This document shows, piece after piece, positions 17,696 through 26,347 of a stretch of 64,000 nucleotides of DNA. The stretch comes from SAR324 cluster bacterium. Lineage in GTDB: Bacteria; SAR324; XYD2-FULL-50-16; HCM1. Position 1 is the stretch's first letter, and every line of letters starts with the position of its first letter. Made by a program: the position numbers and the translations under genes. A model generated the notes under the pieces. That model had not been told where the DNA came from and made no database searches. It worked only from the letters and a program-made list of their open reading frames with translations. The stretch is taken from positions 1-64,000 of the forward strand of contig PUHO01000001.1 of the NCBI GenBank assembly GCA_002995645.1, given 5' to 3'.

Positions 17696-18433
17696 TTACG
17701 CTTTAACCATTTTACGACGTAAGAACGCGATTTGCGTTTGATGTGGTAAGTCTTTAGGGCAATGATCTTCACATCCCATTAAACTCATACAACCAAAAAC
17801 GCCGTCATCGTCTCCAATTACTTCATAGTAATCAGCATCGCTACGTTTATCACGTGGATCCATATAAAATCTTGCTAAACGCATAAAGCCCATAGCGCCA
17901 AGAAAATCAGGACGCATACGCCACGTTCCACAAGCAGACAAGCAACAACCGCATTCAATGCATCGTTCTAATTCATAAATTTGATCGGCAATTTCCGGTT
18001 CCATTCTTTCTTCAATCACGTTAAAATCGGCATTTGCTTTTTCATCGTCATGAATCCAGCTTTGTAAGCGTTCACTCATAGCGCGCATGGTTTTACCTGT
18101 GTTAACTGATAAATCACCAATTAACTCAAATCCCGGCAAAGGAAGTAAAGTAAACGTTGTATTGCTAAATTTCGCAGTTAACGTTCTACAAGCCAAAACC
18201 GGCTTACCGTTAACAACCATAGCGCAACTTCCGCAGATCCCGGCGCGACATACAAAATCAAATTGAAGGGAGCTGTCTAACTCTTCTTTGATTTTATTCA
18301 GTGCAATAAATAGTGTCATTCCTTCCGTTTCATGTAACTGGAAGTCCTGCATATGAGGCGTATCGCCTTCTATTTGCGGATTACATCGCAAAATCGAAAA
18401 AGTTAATAATCTTCCTTTTTGTTGTTCACTCAT
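17696..18433 (-). CDS. frdB: Fumarate reductase iron-sulfur subunit
   Basis: 245 aa. The [2Fe-2S] site is CRAGICGSC with a later Cys in LACRTL; CIECGCCLSACG and CMSLMGCEDHCPK supply the [4Fe-4S] and [3Fe-4S] ligands. It carries electrons between the membrane cytochrome b and FrdA. Overall it closely resembles Wolinella/Desulfovibrio FrdB (known from the family). It overlaps frdA by 4 bp, so translational coupling is expected. Confidence 0.95.
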   Translation of the reverse strand: MSEQQKGRLLTFSILRCNPQIEGDTPHMQDFQLHETEGMTLFIALNKIKEELDSSLQFDFVCRAGICGSCAMVVNGKPVLACRTLTAKFSNTTFTLLPLPGFELIGDLSVNTGKTMRAMSERLQSWIHDDEKANADFNVIEERMEPEIADQIYELERCIECGCCLSACGTWRMRPDFLGAMGFMRLARFYMDPRDKRSDADYYEVIGDDDGVFGCMSLMGCEDHCPKDLPHQTQIAFLRRKMVKA

Positions 18434-20397
18434 TTTACACCTCGCCCAATACGTTCGTTCTTTTCTTTATATATTTCCGGCACTTCAAACGGCATAAGCT
18501 TATTTTGTAGCGTATGTCTGTCAAAAGTTCGTTCTGATAATTCGGCAATTTCTTGCAATCTATCTTGTGTTTTTTCGTGTGGAATTGTGTTATCCGCACC
18601 GTAACCACGAAAGCCCGGTGGGATTTCCATTTCCATTACGTCCAAATCTTCATAGCTAAGCGTAGGATCTAACTGATCTTCGTTTTCCCATAAAGCTAAC
18701 GTTCGTTTTAACCAATCGCGATCGTTACGTTGTGGGTAATCCTCTCTTGAATGGGCGCCTCTGCTTTCTGTTCTTTGTAAGGCACCTTGTGCCACGCAAA
18801 TAGCAAGCTTTAACATACGTTGTACACGTAAAGCATCTGTCAATTCTGGATTTGAGCTTGTTACTTTATTTTGAACGCATATATTTTTAGAACGTTCTAG
18901 TAACGTACGTAAAGAAGCAACGGCTTTTTCCAAATCTTCACCATTACGAAAAATACCAACGTAGTCCATCATGATTTTTTGCATTTCATTACGGATTTCA
19001 TATGTATTTTCACCTTGTGTTTTAGAAAGTAAAGAGTCAATTTTATCTTGTTCTTTTTGCGCATGTTGTTTAACAATCGCCATATCAATAGACGTTTCCG
19101 GCGCTTTTTCGCAGTAATCGGCAATATATTCACCAACAATCATACCGGCAACCACTGTTTCCGCTACTGAATTTCCACCAAGTCGATTAAAACCGTGCAT
19201 ATCCCAGCAAGCAACTTCACCAACGGCAAACAAGCCTTTTAAGCCGTAAGCTTCGCCTGTTTCATCAGTACGAATACCGCCCATAGAATAATGTTGCGTT
19301 GGTCTTACAGGTATCCAATCTTTAACAGGATCAATCCCTAGGAAATACTCGCAAATTTCTTGTACTTCACGAAGATTTTTTTCAATATGTTCTTTTCCTA
19401 AAAGAGTGATGTCTAACCATAAATGCGGACCATATGGAGAAGGAACGCCTTTGCCTTTACGAATATGTTCAATCATACGACGAGAAACAACGTCCCGCGA
19501 AGCAAGTTCCTTTTTTTCCGGTTCATATTCCGGCATAAAGCGATGACCGTCTACGTCGCGAAGCAAACCACCGTCACCACGGCAACCTTCTGTCGTTAAA
19601 ATACCAACAGGCACAATTGCTGTTGGATGGAATTGAACGGCTTCCATGTTTCCTAAAGGAACTGTTCCGGTTTCTAAGGCAAGAGCCATGCCCATACCTT
19701 CACAAATAACCGCGTTAGTAGAAACAGAGTAAATACGTCCGTACCCGCCGGTTGCCATTGTTGTGGCTTTACTTATATAAGCAATTAACTTGCCTGTAAT
19801 TAAATCGCGAACAATAGCTCCGTGGCAACGTCCGTCGTCGCAAATTAAAGCAACTGCTTCTTTACGTTCGTGCACTTCTATGCCTTCTTCAATGGCTTTA
19901 TTATCCATTGCGTATAACATAGTATGACCAGTACCGTCAGCTGTAAAACAAGTACGCCATTTTTTTGTTCCGCCAAAATCGCGCGCCGTTAATAAACCGT
20001 GCGCTTCTTCTTTTTCTGTTAACGTTACTTTTTGTCCGTTAATAATAACGTCTCTATCCCCTTTTTTAACGCGAGACCAAGGAACACCCCAATTAGCTAG
20101 TTGGCGAACTGCTTTAGGTGCTACGTGCGAAAACATACGCGCTACTTTTTGATCGCATCCCCAATCGCTACCTTTTACAGTATCCATAAAATGAAGATCT
20201 TCATCGTCTCCTTCGCCTTTTATGGTTGTGGCAAGACTGGCTTGCATGCCGCCTTGCGCCGCCGCCGAATGAGATCTTTTTGCCGGAATAAGGCTTAGCA
20301 CAATCGTATCAATGCCACGTTGCTTTGTTGCAACTGCAGCACGAAGTCCGGCTAAACCACCACCAATTACCAGTGAATCCGTATAAATTATATCCAT
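18430..20397 (-). CDS. frdA: Fumarate reductase flavoprotein subunit
   Basis: 655 aa, matching the ~656-aa Wolinella-type subunit. His43 in KRSHSAAAQGG is the covalent FAD site. TEGCRGDGG, ASRDVVSRRM (catalytic Arg) and THGFNRL-type WDMHGFNRLGGNS are in place. It reduces fumarate to succinate (or the reverse) in the cytoplasm, fed through FrdB and the FrdC hemes. Gene order frdC-A-B is that of B-type enzymes. Similarity over the whole length is high enough that I call fumarate reductase rather than succinate dehydrogenase, though direction in vivo is not proven. Confidence 0.95.
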   Translation of the reverse strand: MDIIYTDSLVIGGGLAGLRAAVATKQRGIDTIVLSLIPAKRSHSAAAQGGMQASLATTIKGEGDDEDLHFMDTVKGSDWGCDQKVARMFSHVAPKAVRQLANWGVPWSRVKKGDRDVIINGQKVTLTEKEEAHGLLTARDFGGTKKWRTCFTADGTGHTMLYAMDNKAIEEGIEVHERKEAVALICDDGRCHGAIVRDLITGKLIAYISKATTMATGGYGRIYSVSTNAVICEGMGMALALETGTVPLGNMEAVQFHPTAIVPVGILTTEGCRGDGGLLRDVDGHRFMPEYEPEKKELASRDVVSRRMIEHIRKGKGVPSPYGPHLWLDITLLGKEHIEKNLREVQEICEYFLGIDPVKDWIPVRPTQHYSMGGIRTDETGEAYGLKGLFAVGEVACWDMHGFNRLGGNSVAETVVAGMIVGEYIADYCEKAPETSIDMAIVKQHAQKEQDKIDSLLSKTQGENTYEIRNEMQKIMMDYVGIFRNGEDLEKAVASLRTLLERSKNICVQNKVTSSNPELTDALRVQRMLKLAICVAQGALQRTESRGAHSREDYPQRNDRDWLKRTLALWENEDQLDPTLSYEDLDVMEMEIPPGFRGYGADNTIPHEKTQDRLQEIAELSERTFDRHTLQNKLMPFEVPEIYKEKNERIGRGVK

Positions 20398-20443
20398 ATT
20401 TTACCTCTAAATAAATCTAATAAACATATAAACTACAAATGAC

Positions 20444-21190
20444 TTACATTCGTTGTGTAAAACTTGGCACATATCTTTGCCCTTGTTGGTCTTGATGTAA
20501 ATATCCTATTTTCCAATAAGAGCCTAGCGTTAATAACCCTAGAATCAAGAAAAATACTGTTAAAAGTTGTTTAATATTACGTAATCGTTTTCTTGTTTGT
20601 TTTGGTTGTTTTCCGTCAAACCAACCCCATTTAACACATAGTCTATATAATCCAATTGTACCGTGTAATTCAACGGCAAAAAGTAAGACTAGATAAAAAG
20701 GCCAAAAGCCGGAAAATACCCTATCACCGGAAAGATGCGGACCAATAGAGCCGGGATGAGTAATCATAAAAAACAAATGAAACGAGCCGACAAAAAACAT
20801 AATAAAGCCGGTCACTGCTTGAATGAACCATAAATTAGTATCTTTATGTTTCATTGTTTGCATTTGGTTTCGAAAAGTACGATATTGTTTCCAATCTATT
20901 GGAAATTTTCTTATCGCAACAAAGGCGTGCAAAATAAAAACAACCGCTATAATTCCCACTGCAATGACAACAAAAACAGGATATCCTTTTTGTACGTTGC
21001 CACTTAAAAAAGACGCTTCCAACGTTCTTGCTACATAAAACATGGCATCTTTACTAATTAAAATACTAGCAACCAGCGCCATATGTGCCCACATAAATAA
21101 AGCTAGGAATAAGCCGGTAGCACTTTGTATCCAATCTAACTTTGCAGGAATGCGACTTTTCTTCACACTATTTAAATATAATTTTTCCAT
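20444..21190 (-). CDS. frdC: Fumarate reductase diheme cytochrome b subunit
   Basis: 248 aa with five membrane helices. It follows Wolinella FrdC closely. Heme-ligand candidates are His36, His88, His138 and His176. Glu58 aligns with the menaquinol-site Glu66, and Glu174 (in VLLFAVELHG) with the E-pathway Glu180 of the Wolinella enzyme. These support a menaquinol:fumarate reductase with compensatory proton transfer (established for that family, inferred here). It is the first gene of the frd run, and the 352-bp upstream gap is divergent to the FKBP gene. Confidence 0.93.
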   Translation of the reverse strand: MEKLYLNSVKKSRIPAKLDWIQSATGLFLALFMWAHMALVASILISKDAMFYVARTLEASFLSGNVQKGYPVFVVIAVGIIAVVFILHAFVAIRKFPIDWKQYRTFRNQMQTMKHKDTNLWFIQAVTGFIMFFVGSFHLFFMITHPGSIGPHLSGDRVFSGFWPFYLVLLFAVELHGTIGLYRLCVKWGWFDGKQPKQTRKRLRNIKQLLTVFFLILGLLTLGSYWKIGYLHQDQQGQRYVPSFTQRM

Positions 21191-21548
21191 AAAATCCTTA
21201 CATCGCTATTAATATTCAAGCTAACACTTTCAAATTAGCTTTTTTAGTCTAGCATTGCTTTAAAAATAAAGTCAATTTTAAAAATATATAGCTATTATTT
21301 CTTTTTATTCTTTGCGTTGTTGCTTATTTTTGCGTTACAATGCTATTTATTTTCTAAAGTTACAAAACAAATTATATTTAAAAATAATTTTATACATTAT
21401 CTGTTTTCATAAGCGAGCTATTGAATCTATTCTATAATTCTACCATTATAAAATAAGAGTGCTCTAAAAAAAGTCTTGCTTTTACTTTCAAAAAATACTA
21501 ACATTATTACTATAAACTCTTTTTATTCATTTTTAATTCAGGTTGTCT
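21191..21548. promoter_or_regulatory. Divergent intergenic region frdC / FKBP gene
   Basis: This ~350-bp AT-rich gap holds promoters for both directions. I see no convincing -35/-10 pair, no FNR-type palindrome and no RNA gene. A ribosome-binding AGG (21540-21542) precedes the FKBP start. Confidence 0.4.
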
Positions 21549-22286
21549 ATGAAAAAAACTCTTTTACTTGCTGTGTCTTTACTATTTTCTTTTAGTATAG
21601 TTGCATTTGCAAAAACGAAAACAAAAACTTCTTTGCCTTACAAATCAAAATCTAGTAATTACGGATATGCTCTAGGCGTTAATATTAGTAAGCAAATTGC
21701 TCACGATATTAAACAACAACATTTACCTTTAAATAAAACGGCTATCCTTAAAGGCTTTAAAGATGGACTTTCTGGTAAATCCGCTATCACAGACAAACAA
21801 CGCGCTTCGTTAATGCAAGCATTAACTAAACAAGTACGCGAAAGTATGCAAGCAAAAGCAAAAGCAATGGCTGCGGCAAACAAAAAAAAGGGCGTTGCTT
21901 TTTTAGCTAAAAACAAAAAACAAAAAGGGGTTGTTACAACAAAAAGTGGTTTACAATATCAAATCATTAAAAAAGGAACAGGTCCTCATCCCGGTTTAAC
22001 TGATACTGTTGTTGTTGATTACGAAGGCTCTCTACTTAACAAACAAGTTTTTGATTCTTCTTATAAAAGACACACACCAGCTACGTTTGCCGTTAACAGT
22101 GTAATTCCTGGTTGGACGGAAGCATTGCAAAAAATGCAACGAGGCGCTAAATGGAAACTATTTATTCCTGCTAATTTAGCTTATGGCGTTCGCGGTGCCG
22201 GTGCTAGCATTCCGCCTAATTCTACGCTTATCTTTACGGTTGAATTAAAAGATATTAAAAAAGCCCCTAAAGCTACAAAAAAATAA
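21549..22286 (+). CDS. FKBP-type peptidyl-prolyl isomerase, exported (Mip/FkpA-like)
   Basis: 245 aa from ATG 21549 (TTG 21543 is a possible upstream start, but AGG spacing favours the ATG). A signal peptide ends near AFA. Residues about 35-125 form the N-terminal helical dimerisation part, Lys/Ala-rich. The C-terminal ~100 residues are the FKBP domain (VVVDYEGSLLNKQVFDSS; VIPGWTEALQKMQRGAKWKLFIP; GAGASIPPNSTLIFTVEL). It assists folding of envelope proteins in the periplasm. It stands alone with its own hairpin downstream. Confidence 0.92.
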   Translation: MKKTLLLAVSLLFSFSIVAFAKTKTKTSLPYKSKSSNYGYALGVNISKQIAHDIKQQHLPLNKTAILKGFKDGLSGKSAITDKQRASLMQALTKQVRESMQAKAKAMAAANKKKGVAFLAKNKKQKGVVTTKSGLQYQIIKKGTGPHPGLTDTVVVDYEGSLLNKQVFDSSYKRHTPATFAVNSVIPGWTEALQKMQRGAKWKLFIPANLAYGVRGAGASIPPNSTLIFTVELKDIKKAPKATKK

Positions 22287-22295
22287 AACCGATTA

Positions 22296-22339
22296 TTTAA
22301 GAAGTCCTTCTTTAACACAAAAGTTAAGGGCTTCTTAAA
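22296..22339. terminator. Hairpin after the FKBP gene
   Basis: TTTAAGAAGTCCTT (22296-22309) pairs with AAGGGCTTCTTAAA (22326-22339) with a single G.U-type mismatch; the inner GTTAA/TTAAC bases can extend the stem. No T-run follows, so it is a likely but not classical terminator. Confidence 0.5.
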
Positions 22340-22366
22340 TACTAAAACATACCTCCCAAACAGCGC

Positions 22367-23668
22367 ATGCCTTTGCAAAGTGATTTAAACATACTCCAAC
22401 AACTGGAAGCTTTATTTCTCTCTTACCCTGATATTCCTCAAGAAGCTATTTTAAAACAAGATCTTCTTCGTTGCGGTCTTTATTTTGAAAAAGAAGCTCT
22501 ATCCTTAAGTGAAGCATATAAACCTAAAGATTATTTTATTTTTAGTTTTGACCTTGCCACACTTAGCGATCTAGAAAAACAAGGACAAACAAATAAACCG
22601 CCTGAAGAAATTCGTTTTTTTAATCAAGAACGAGATTGGCTTCCGACTATCGTCAGTGTAAGATTAAACCCGGATTCGCCTTATATCGTTAAAAAACAAG
22701 GTGATAAGGTTATTTTAACTTGTCAAAATGAAATCTTGGCAACTATTGAATACCATCCTAATCCGCCTTTTCATTCTCACGTGCTTTCTTCAAAGAAAAA
22801 ACTATCTGAAATAGCGCCGGTCTTAGAATGGGGGTATTTAATCTATATAACAGCTTTTCGTTTGTGCCAATATTGGGGCGAAAAAGAAGAATGTCGCTTT
22901 TGTGATATTAATGCAAACTACAGGCAACAAAAAAATATGGGACGTCCCTATACCGGGATTAAGTCTATTGCAGATATTATTGAAGCTTTAGAACATATTA
23001 ATAAAACAGACACAACAGAACAAACAAAAGCTATTACGCTTACCGGTGGCAGTATTACAGACCATTTACAAGGTAAAAAAGAAGTAGACTTCTATCTTGA
23101 ATATATACAAGCGATTAAAGAAAATTTCCAAGATAGATGGATTATTAAAGGCGTTTTAGAAGCGTTTACTAAAGAAGATTGTCAAAAACTTGCGGACGCC
23201 GGCATGGAAATATACCACCCTAATTATGAAGTATGGGGAGAATCTCTTTTTAGCCAACTTTGCCCGGGGAAAACGAAACTCATAGGCTACCAAAATTGGA
23301 TTAATCGTATTTTAGATTCGGCAAAAATCTTTGGAAGCGATAAAGTAATCCCTAATTTTGTTGCCGGTATTGAACTAGCTAAGCCTTACGGCTTTTCTCA
23401 TATTGACGACGCTTTAAAAATCACGCAAGAAGGCTTAGACTTTTTCATGTCACACAAAATTTTACCACGTTTTACCACATGGTGCCCGGAACCTTTATCC
23501 TTTCTAGGAAAACAAACGCCGCCGCCGCTGGAATACTATGTAAAACTACTTCGCCTTTGGCGTAATACAAAAGAAAAATACAATTTACCTCATCCGCAAG
23601 GATACGGGAACCCCGGACGAGGAAACGCCGTGTTTTCCGTATCTGCGTTTATGGATGTGATTAGGTAA
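22367..23668 (+). CDS. Radical SAM protein of unknown function
   Basis: 433 aa. An N-terminal ~150-residue region without recognised domain precedes a radical SAM core. The cluster site is a CX8CX2C spacing (CQYWGEKEECRFC), followed by a glycine motif ITLTGGSITD for SAM and a C-terminal barrel part ending in GNPGRGNAVFSV. The cluster spacing differs from the canonical CX3CX2C and recalls the CX9CX2C of Elp3, but no acetyltransferase domain is present. It lies 19 bp upstream of mutS with no functional hint from neighbours. The reaction is unknown. Confidence 0.8.
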   Translation: MPLQSDLNILQQLEALFLSYPDIPQEAILKQDLLRCGLYFEKEALSLSEAYKPKDYFIFSFDLATLSDLEKQGQTNKPPEEIRFFNQERDWLPTIVSVRLNPDSPYIVKKQGDKVILTCQNEILATIEYHPNPPFHSHVLSSKKKLSEIAPVLEWGYLIYITAFRLCQYWGEKEECRFCDINANYRQQKNMGRPYTGIKSIADIIEALEHINKTDTTEQTKAITLTGGSITDHLQGKKEVDFYLEYIQAIKENFQDRWIIKGVLEAFTKEDCQKLADAGMEIYHPNYEVWGESLFSQLCPGKTKLIGYQNWINRILDSAKIFGSDKVIPNFVAGIELAKPYGFSHIDDALKITQEGLDFFMSHKILPRFTTWCPEPLSFLGKQTPPPLEYYVKLLRLWRNTKEKYNLPHPQGYGNPGRGNAVFSVSAFMDVIR

Positions 23669-23687
23669 CCTTTTTATATTATCTCCG

Positions 23688-26324
23688 ATGAAAGAACAAC
23701 TAACGCCAATGATGAAACAATTTAATGCGTTAAAACAACAGTACCCGGATGCTATTTTGTTATTTCGACTTGGTGATTTCTATGAAATGTTCGGCGAAGA
23801 CGCAACTGTTGCTTCTCAAATTTTAAATATACAGTTAACAAAAAGAAACAAACAAGCAAGCGCACCGGTCATGTGTGGCATTCCGCAACGTTCTTTTGAA
23901 ACTTATGTGAATAAACTTTCTCTTGCCGGGCTTAAGATTGCCGTTTGCGAACAAATTGGAACGCCGGAAACAACGCCGTCAAATGAAATAGTTAAAAGGG
24001 AAGTTACACAAGTAATCACACCGGGAACCGTCCTTTCAAGAACAGTTTTAGACGTAGATAAAAATAATTTCATTTGTATATTATATTTCTCTTTAAAATA
24101 TAAGCAACTTGGGCTTTCTTTATGTGATATGACAACTGGCGAGTTAGAAACTTGTCAATTTAAGTTCCAAAACGGCTTAACCCATTTAAAAGAAATTTTC
24201 GCACGCTATCAACCTTGTGAGTTACTTTTTCAAGAAGAGCAAAACGAAAACGAAACGCATTTTATTAAAGAGCTGCTTAACTTACTATATCCAAACAAAG
24301 ATTTACCTTTTATAGACAAGCTAGATCCCCAGTTTTTTAATGCAAAACAAAGTGCCGCCAAAATTAAAGATCAGTTTAACTTGGAAAATATAGACGTATT
24401 GTCTTTAGGCGATTTGCCTTTAGCTTTACGAACAACCGCAGCTATGTTGCATTACCTTGAATATTCGCAAAAAGCTTTATTATCTCATCTACAAACACCT
24501 AAACTTTGTAATTTCCAGAATACGCTGATCCTTGACGTAGCAACTATTAAAAACCTAGAATTATTACAAGATTCAACAGGTTCGCGCTCACATTCGCTTA
24601 TCCATTTACTAGATAAAGCTAAAACGCCCATGGGGAAAAGGCTTTTTCGTCGTTGGTTATTAGCACCGTTAACAAAGCTAGATCAAATTAAAACAAGGCA
24701 ATCTTTTGTTCATGCGTTCCTTGAACAACCTATAGAAATGCAACAATTAAGGGAAACGTTGCAAAAAATAGGCGACATAGAAAGAGACATAACAAGAATA
24801 AGTTTACCGTCTTTTCAATTAAACGATTTTGCTAATTTACGCGATACCCTTCGTGCGCTTAAAAACGTCCAACCTAGCCTTGCTTTATTCAAAAACAAAG
24901 AGCTTGCTAAACTAGCCGAATCGCTAGACACGTTAAACGATATTAGTACGATTCTAGAAGAAGCGCTTGTTGAAGAACTCACGTTTAAAAAACAAGACGG
25001 CAATTTTATTAATCCGTCTTATCATACACAAGTAAAAGAGCTTCGTTTTATTACGGAAAATGCATCTAGCTTCCTTACGAATCTAGAAGAAGAACAAAAA
25101 AAGTTAACAGGTATTTCTTCGCTTAAAGTACGCGAAAATCGTGTATACGGTTTATATATTGAAGTATCTAAAACAATGTCGCATAAAATCCCGGATACGT
25201 ATATACGAAGGCAAACGCTAGCACATAGCGAACGATTCATAACAAAAGAATTACAAGAGCAAGAAGAAAAATTATTATCTGCAAGAGAAGAGCTATACGC
25301 GCTTGAGCTCGTTTTATTGCAAGAAATACAAGAAGAAATACGAAAACACACGTTACGTATGCAAAAAACGGCAAAACAACTAGCCTATATAGATTGTTTA
25401 AGTTCGTTAGCTTTATTAGCACAACAAGAAAACTATACTTGCCCCGCATTTGGGGAACAGCTTTCTATTCAAGAAGGCAAGCACCCTGTTTTAGCAGCAC
25501 AAAACGACGTTGATTTTATTAGTAACGATATATATATGAATAAAGAAGATTTATTTATTTTGTTACTAACCGGACCTAATATGGGCGGGAAATCTACCTA
25601 TATGAGGCAAACCGCTTTATTATGTCTTATGGCGCAAATCGGTTCGTTTATTCCGGCAAAATCGGCAACACTTCCTTTATTAGATCGAATTTTCACCCGT
25701 GTTGGCGCTTCAGACAACATTACAAGCGGGCAAAGTACGTTTATGGTAGAAATGAGCGAAACTGCCGTTATCTTGCAAAACGCAACGCAACAAAGTCTTG
25801 TTATTCTTGATGAAATAGGAAGAGGAACGGCAACAGCAGACGGCATTAGCCTTGCTTGGGCTATTTTGGAAGACTTGCAAAAAAAGAAAATTTTAACGTT
25901 ATTTGCAACGCATTTTCATGAACTCACTGAGCTACCGCATACTTTATCAGGTATGCAAAATATTGCAGTACAGGTTATAGAAGATAACAAAGAAATTAGT
26001 TTTTTACATAAAATCGTACAAGGAAGCGCATCTAAAAGCTACGGTATACACGTTGCTAAACTTGCCGGCGTTCCTAAAAGTATTTTAACAAGAGCGCAAA
26101 CTTTATTATCTCAAATCGAATCAGAACAAACTAAAGTTATAGCAACACAGCAAAACGTAGATCTACAAGAAAAACAAATACCTCTTTTTGCAGAAGAATC
26201 AAGAGAAGATCTTTTAGCTATGGAACAAGAAATCTGTCAACTTAATCTTGATGAACTTACCCCGTTGCAAGCAATCACTTTCCTTGCTACACTACAAGAA
26301 AAGTTACGTTCCCCATCAAAGTAA
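23688..26324 (+). CDS. mutS: DNA mismatch repair protein MutS
   Basis: 878 aa, full MutS1 length. The mismatch-binding domain carries the FYEMFGEDA motif (Phe-X-Glu wedge) near residue 31. Connector, lever and clamp regions follow, then the ATPase with Walker A GPNMGGKST (629-636) and Walker B VILDEIGRGT. It recognises mismatches and small loops. No mutL is adjacent. An intact MutS matters here because the window carries several simple-sequence repeats whose slippage it would normally limit. Confidence 0.97.
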   Translation: MKEQLTPMMKQFNALKQQYPDAILLFRLGDFYEMFGEDATVASQILNIQLTKRNKQASAPVMCGIPQRSFETYVNKLSLAGLKIAVCEQIGTPETTPSNEIVKREVTQVITPGTVLSRTVLDVDKNNFICILYFSLKYKQLGLSLCDMTTGELETCQFKFQNGLTHLKEIFARYQPCELLFQEEQNENETHFIKELLNLLYPNKDLPFIDKLDPQFFNAKQSAAKIKDQFNLENIDVLSLGDLPLALRTTAAMLHYLEYSQKALLSHLQTPKLCNFQNTLILDVATIKNLELLQDSTGSRSHSLIHLLDKAKTPMGKRLFRRWLLAPLTKLDQIKTRQSFVHAFLEQPIEMQQLRETLQKIGDIERDITRISLPSFQLNDFANLRDTLRALKNVQPSLALFKNKELAKLAESLDTLNDISTILEEALVEELTFKKQDGNFINPSYHTQVKELRFITENASSFLTNLEEEQKKLTGISSLKVRENRVYGLYIEVSKTMSHKIPDTYIRRQTLAHSERFITKELQEQEEKLLSAREELYALELVLLQEIQEEIRKHTLRMQKTAKQLAYIDCLSSLALLAQQENYTCPAFGEQLSIQEGKHPVLAAQNDVDFISNDIYMNKEDLFILLLTGPNMGGKSTYMRQTALLCLMAQIGSFIPAKSATLPLLDRIFTRVGASDNITSGQSTFMVEMSETAVILQNATQQSLVILDEIGRGTATADGISLAWAILEDLQKKKILTLFATHFHELTELPHTLSGMQNIAVQVIEDNKEISFLHKIVQGSASKSYGIHVAKLAGVPKSILTRAQTLLSQIESEQTKVIATQQNVDLQEKQIPLFAEESREDLLAMEQEICQLNLDELTPLQAITFLATLQEKLRSPSK

Positions 26325-26347
26325 ATTTAATCAAATTTTAAGTAATC

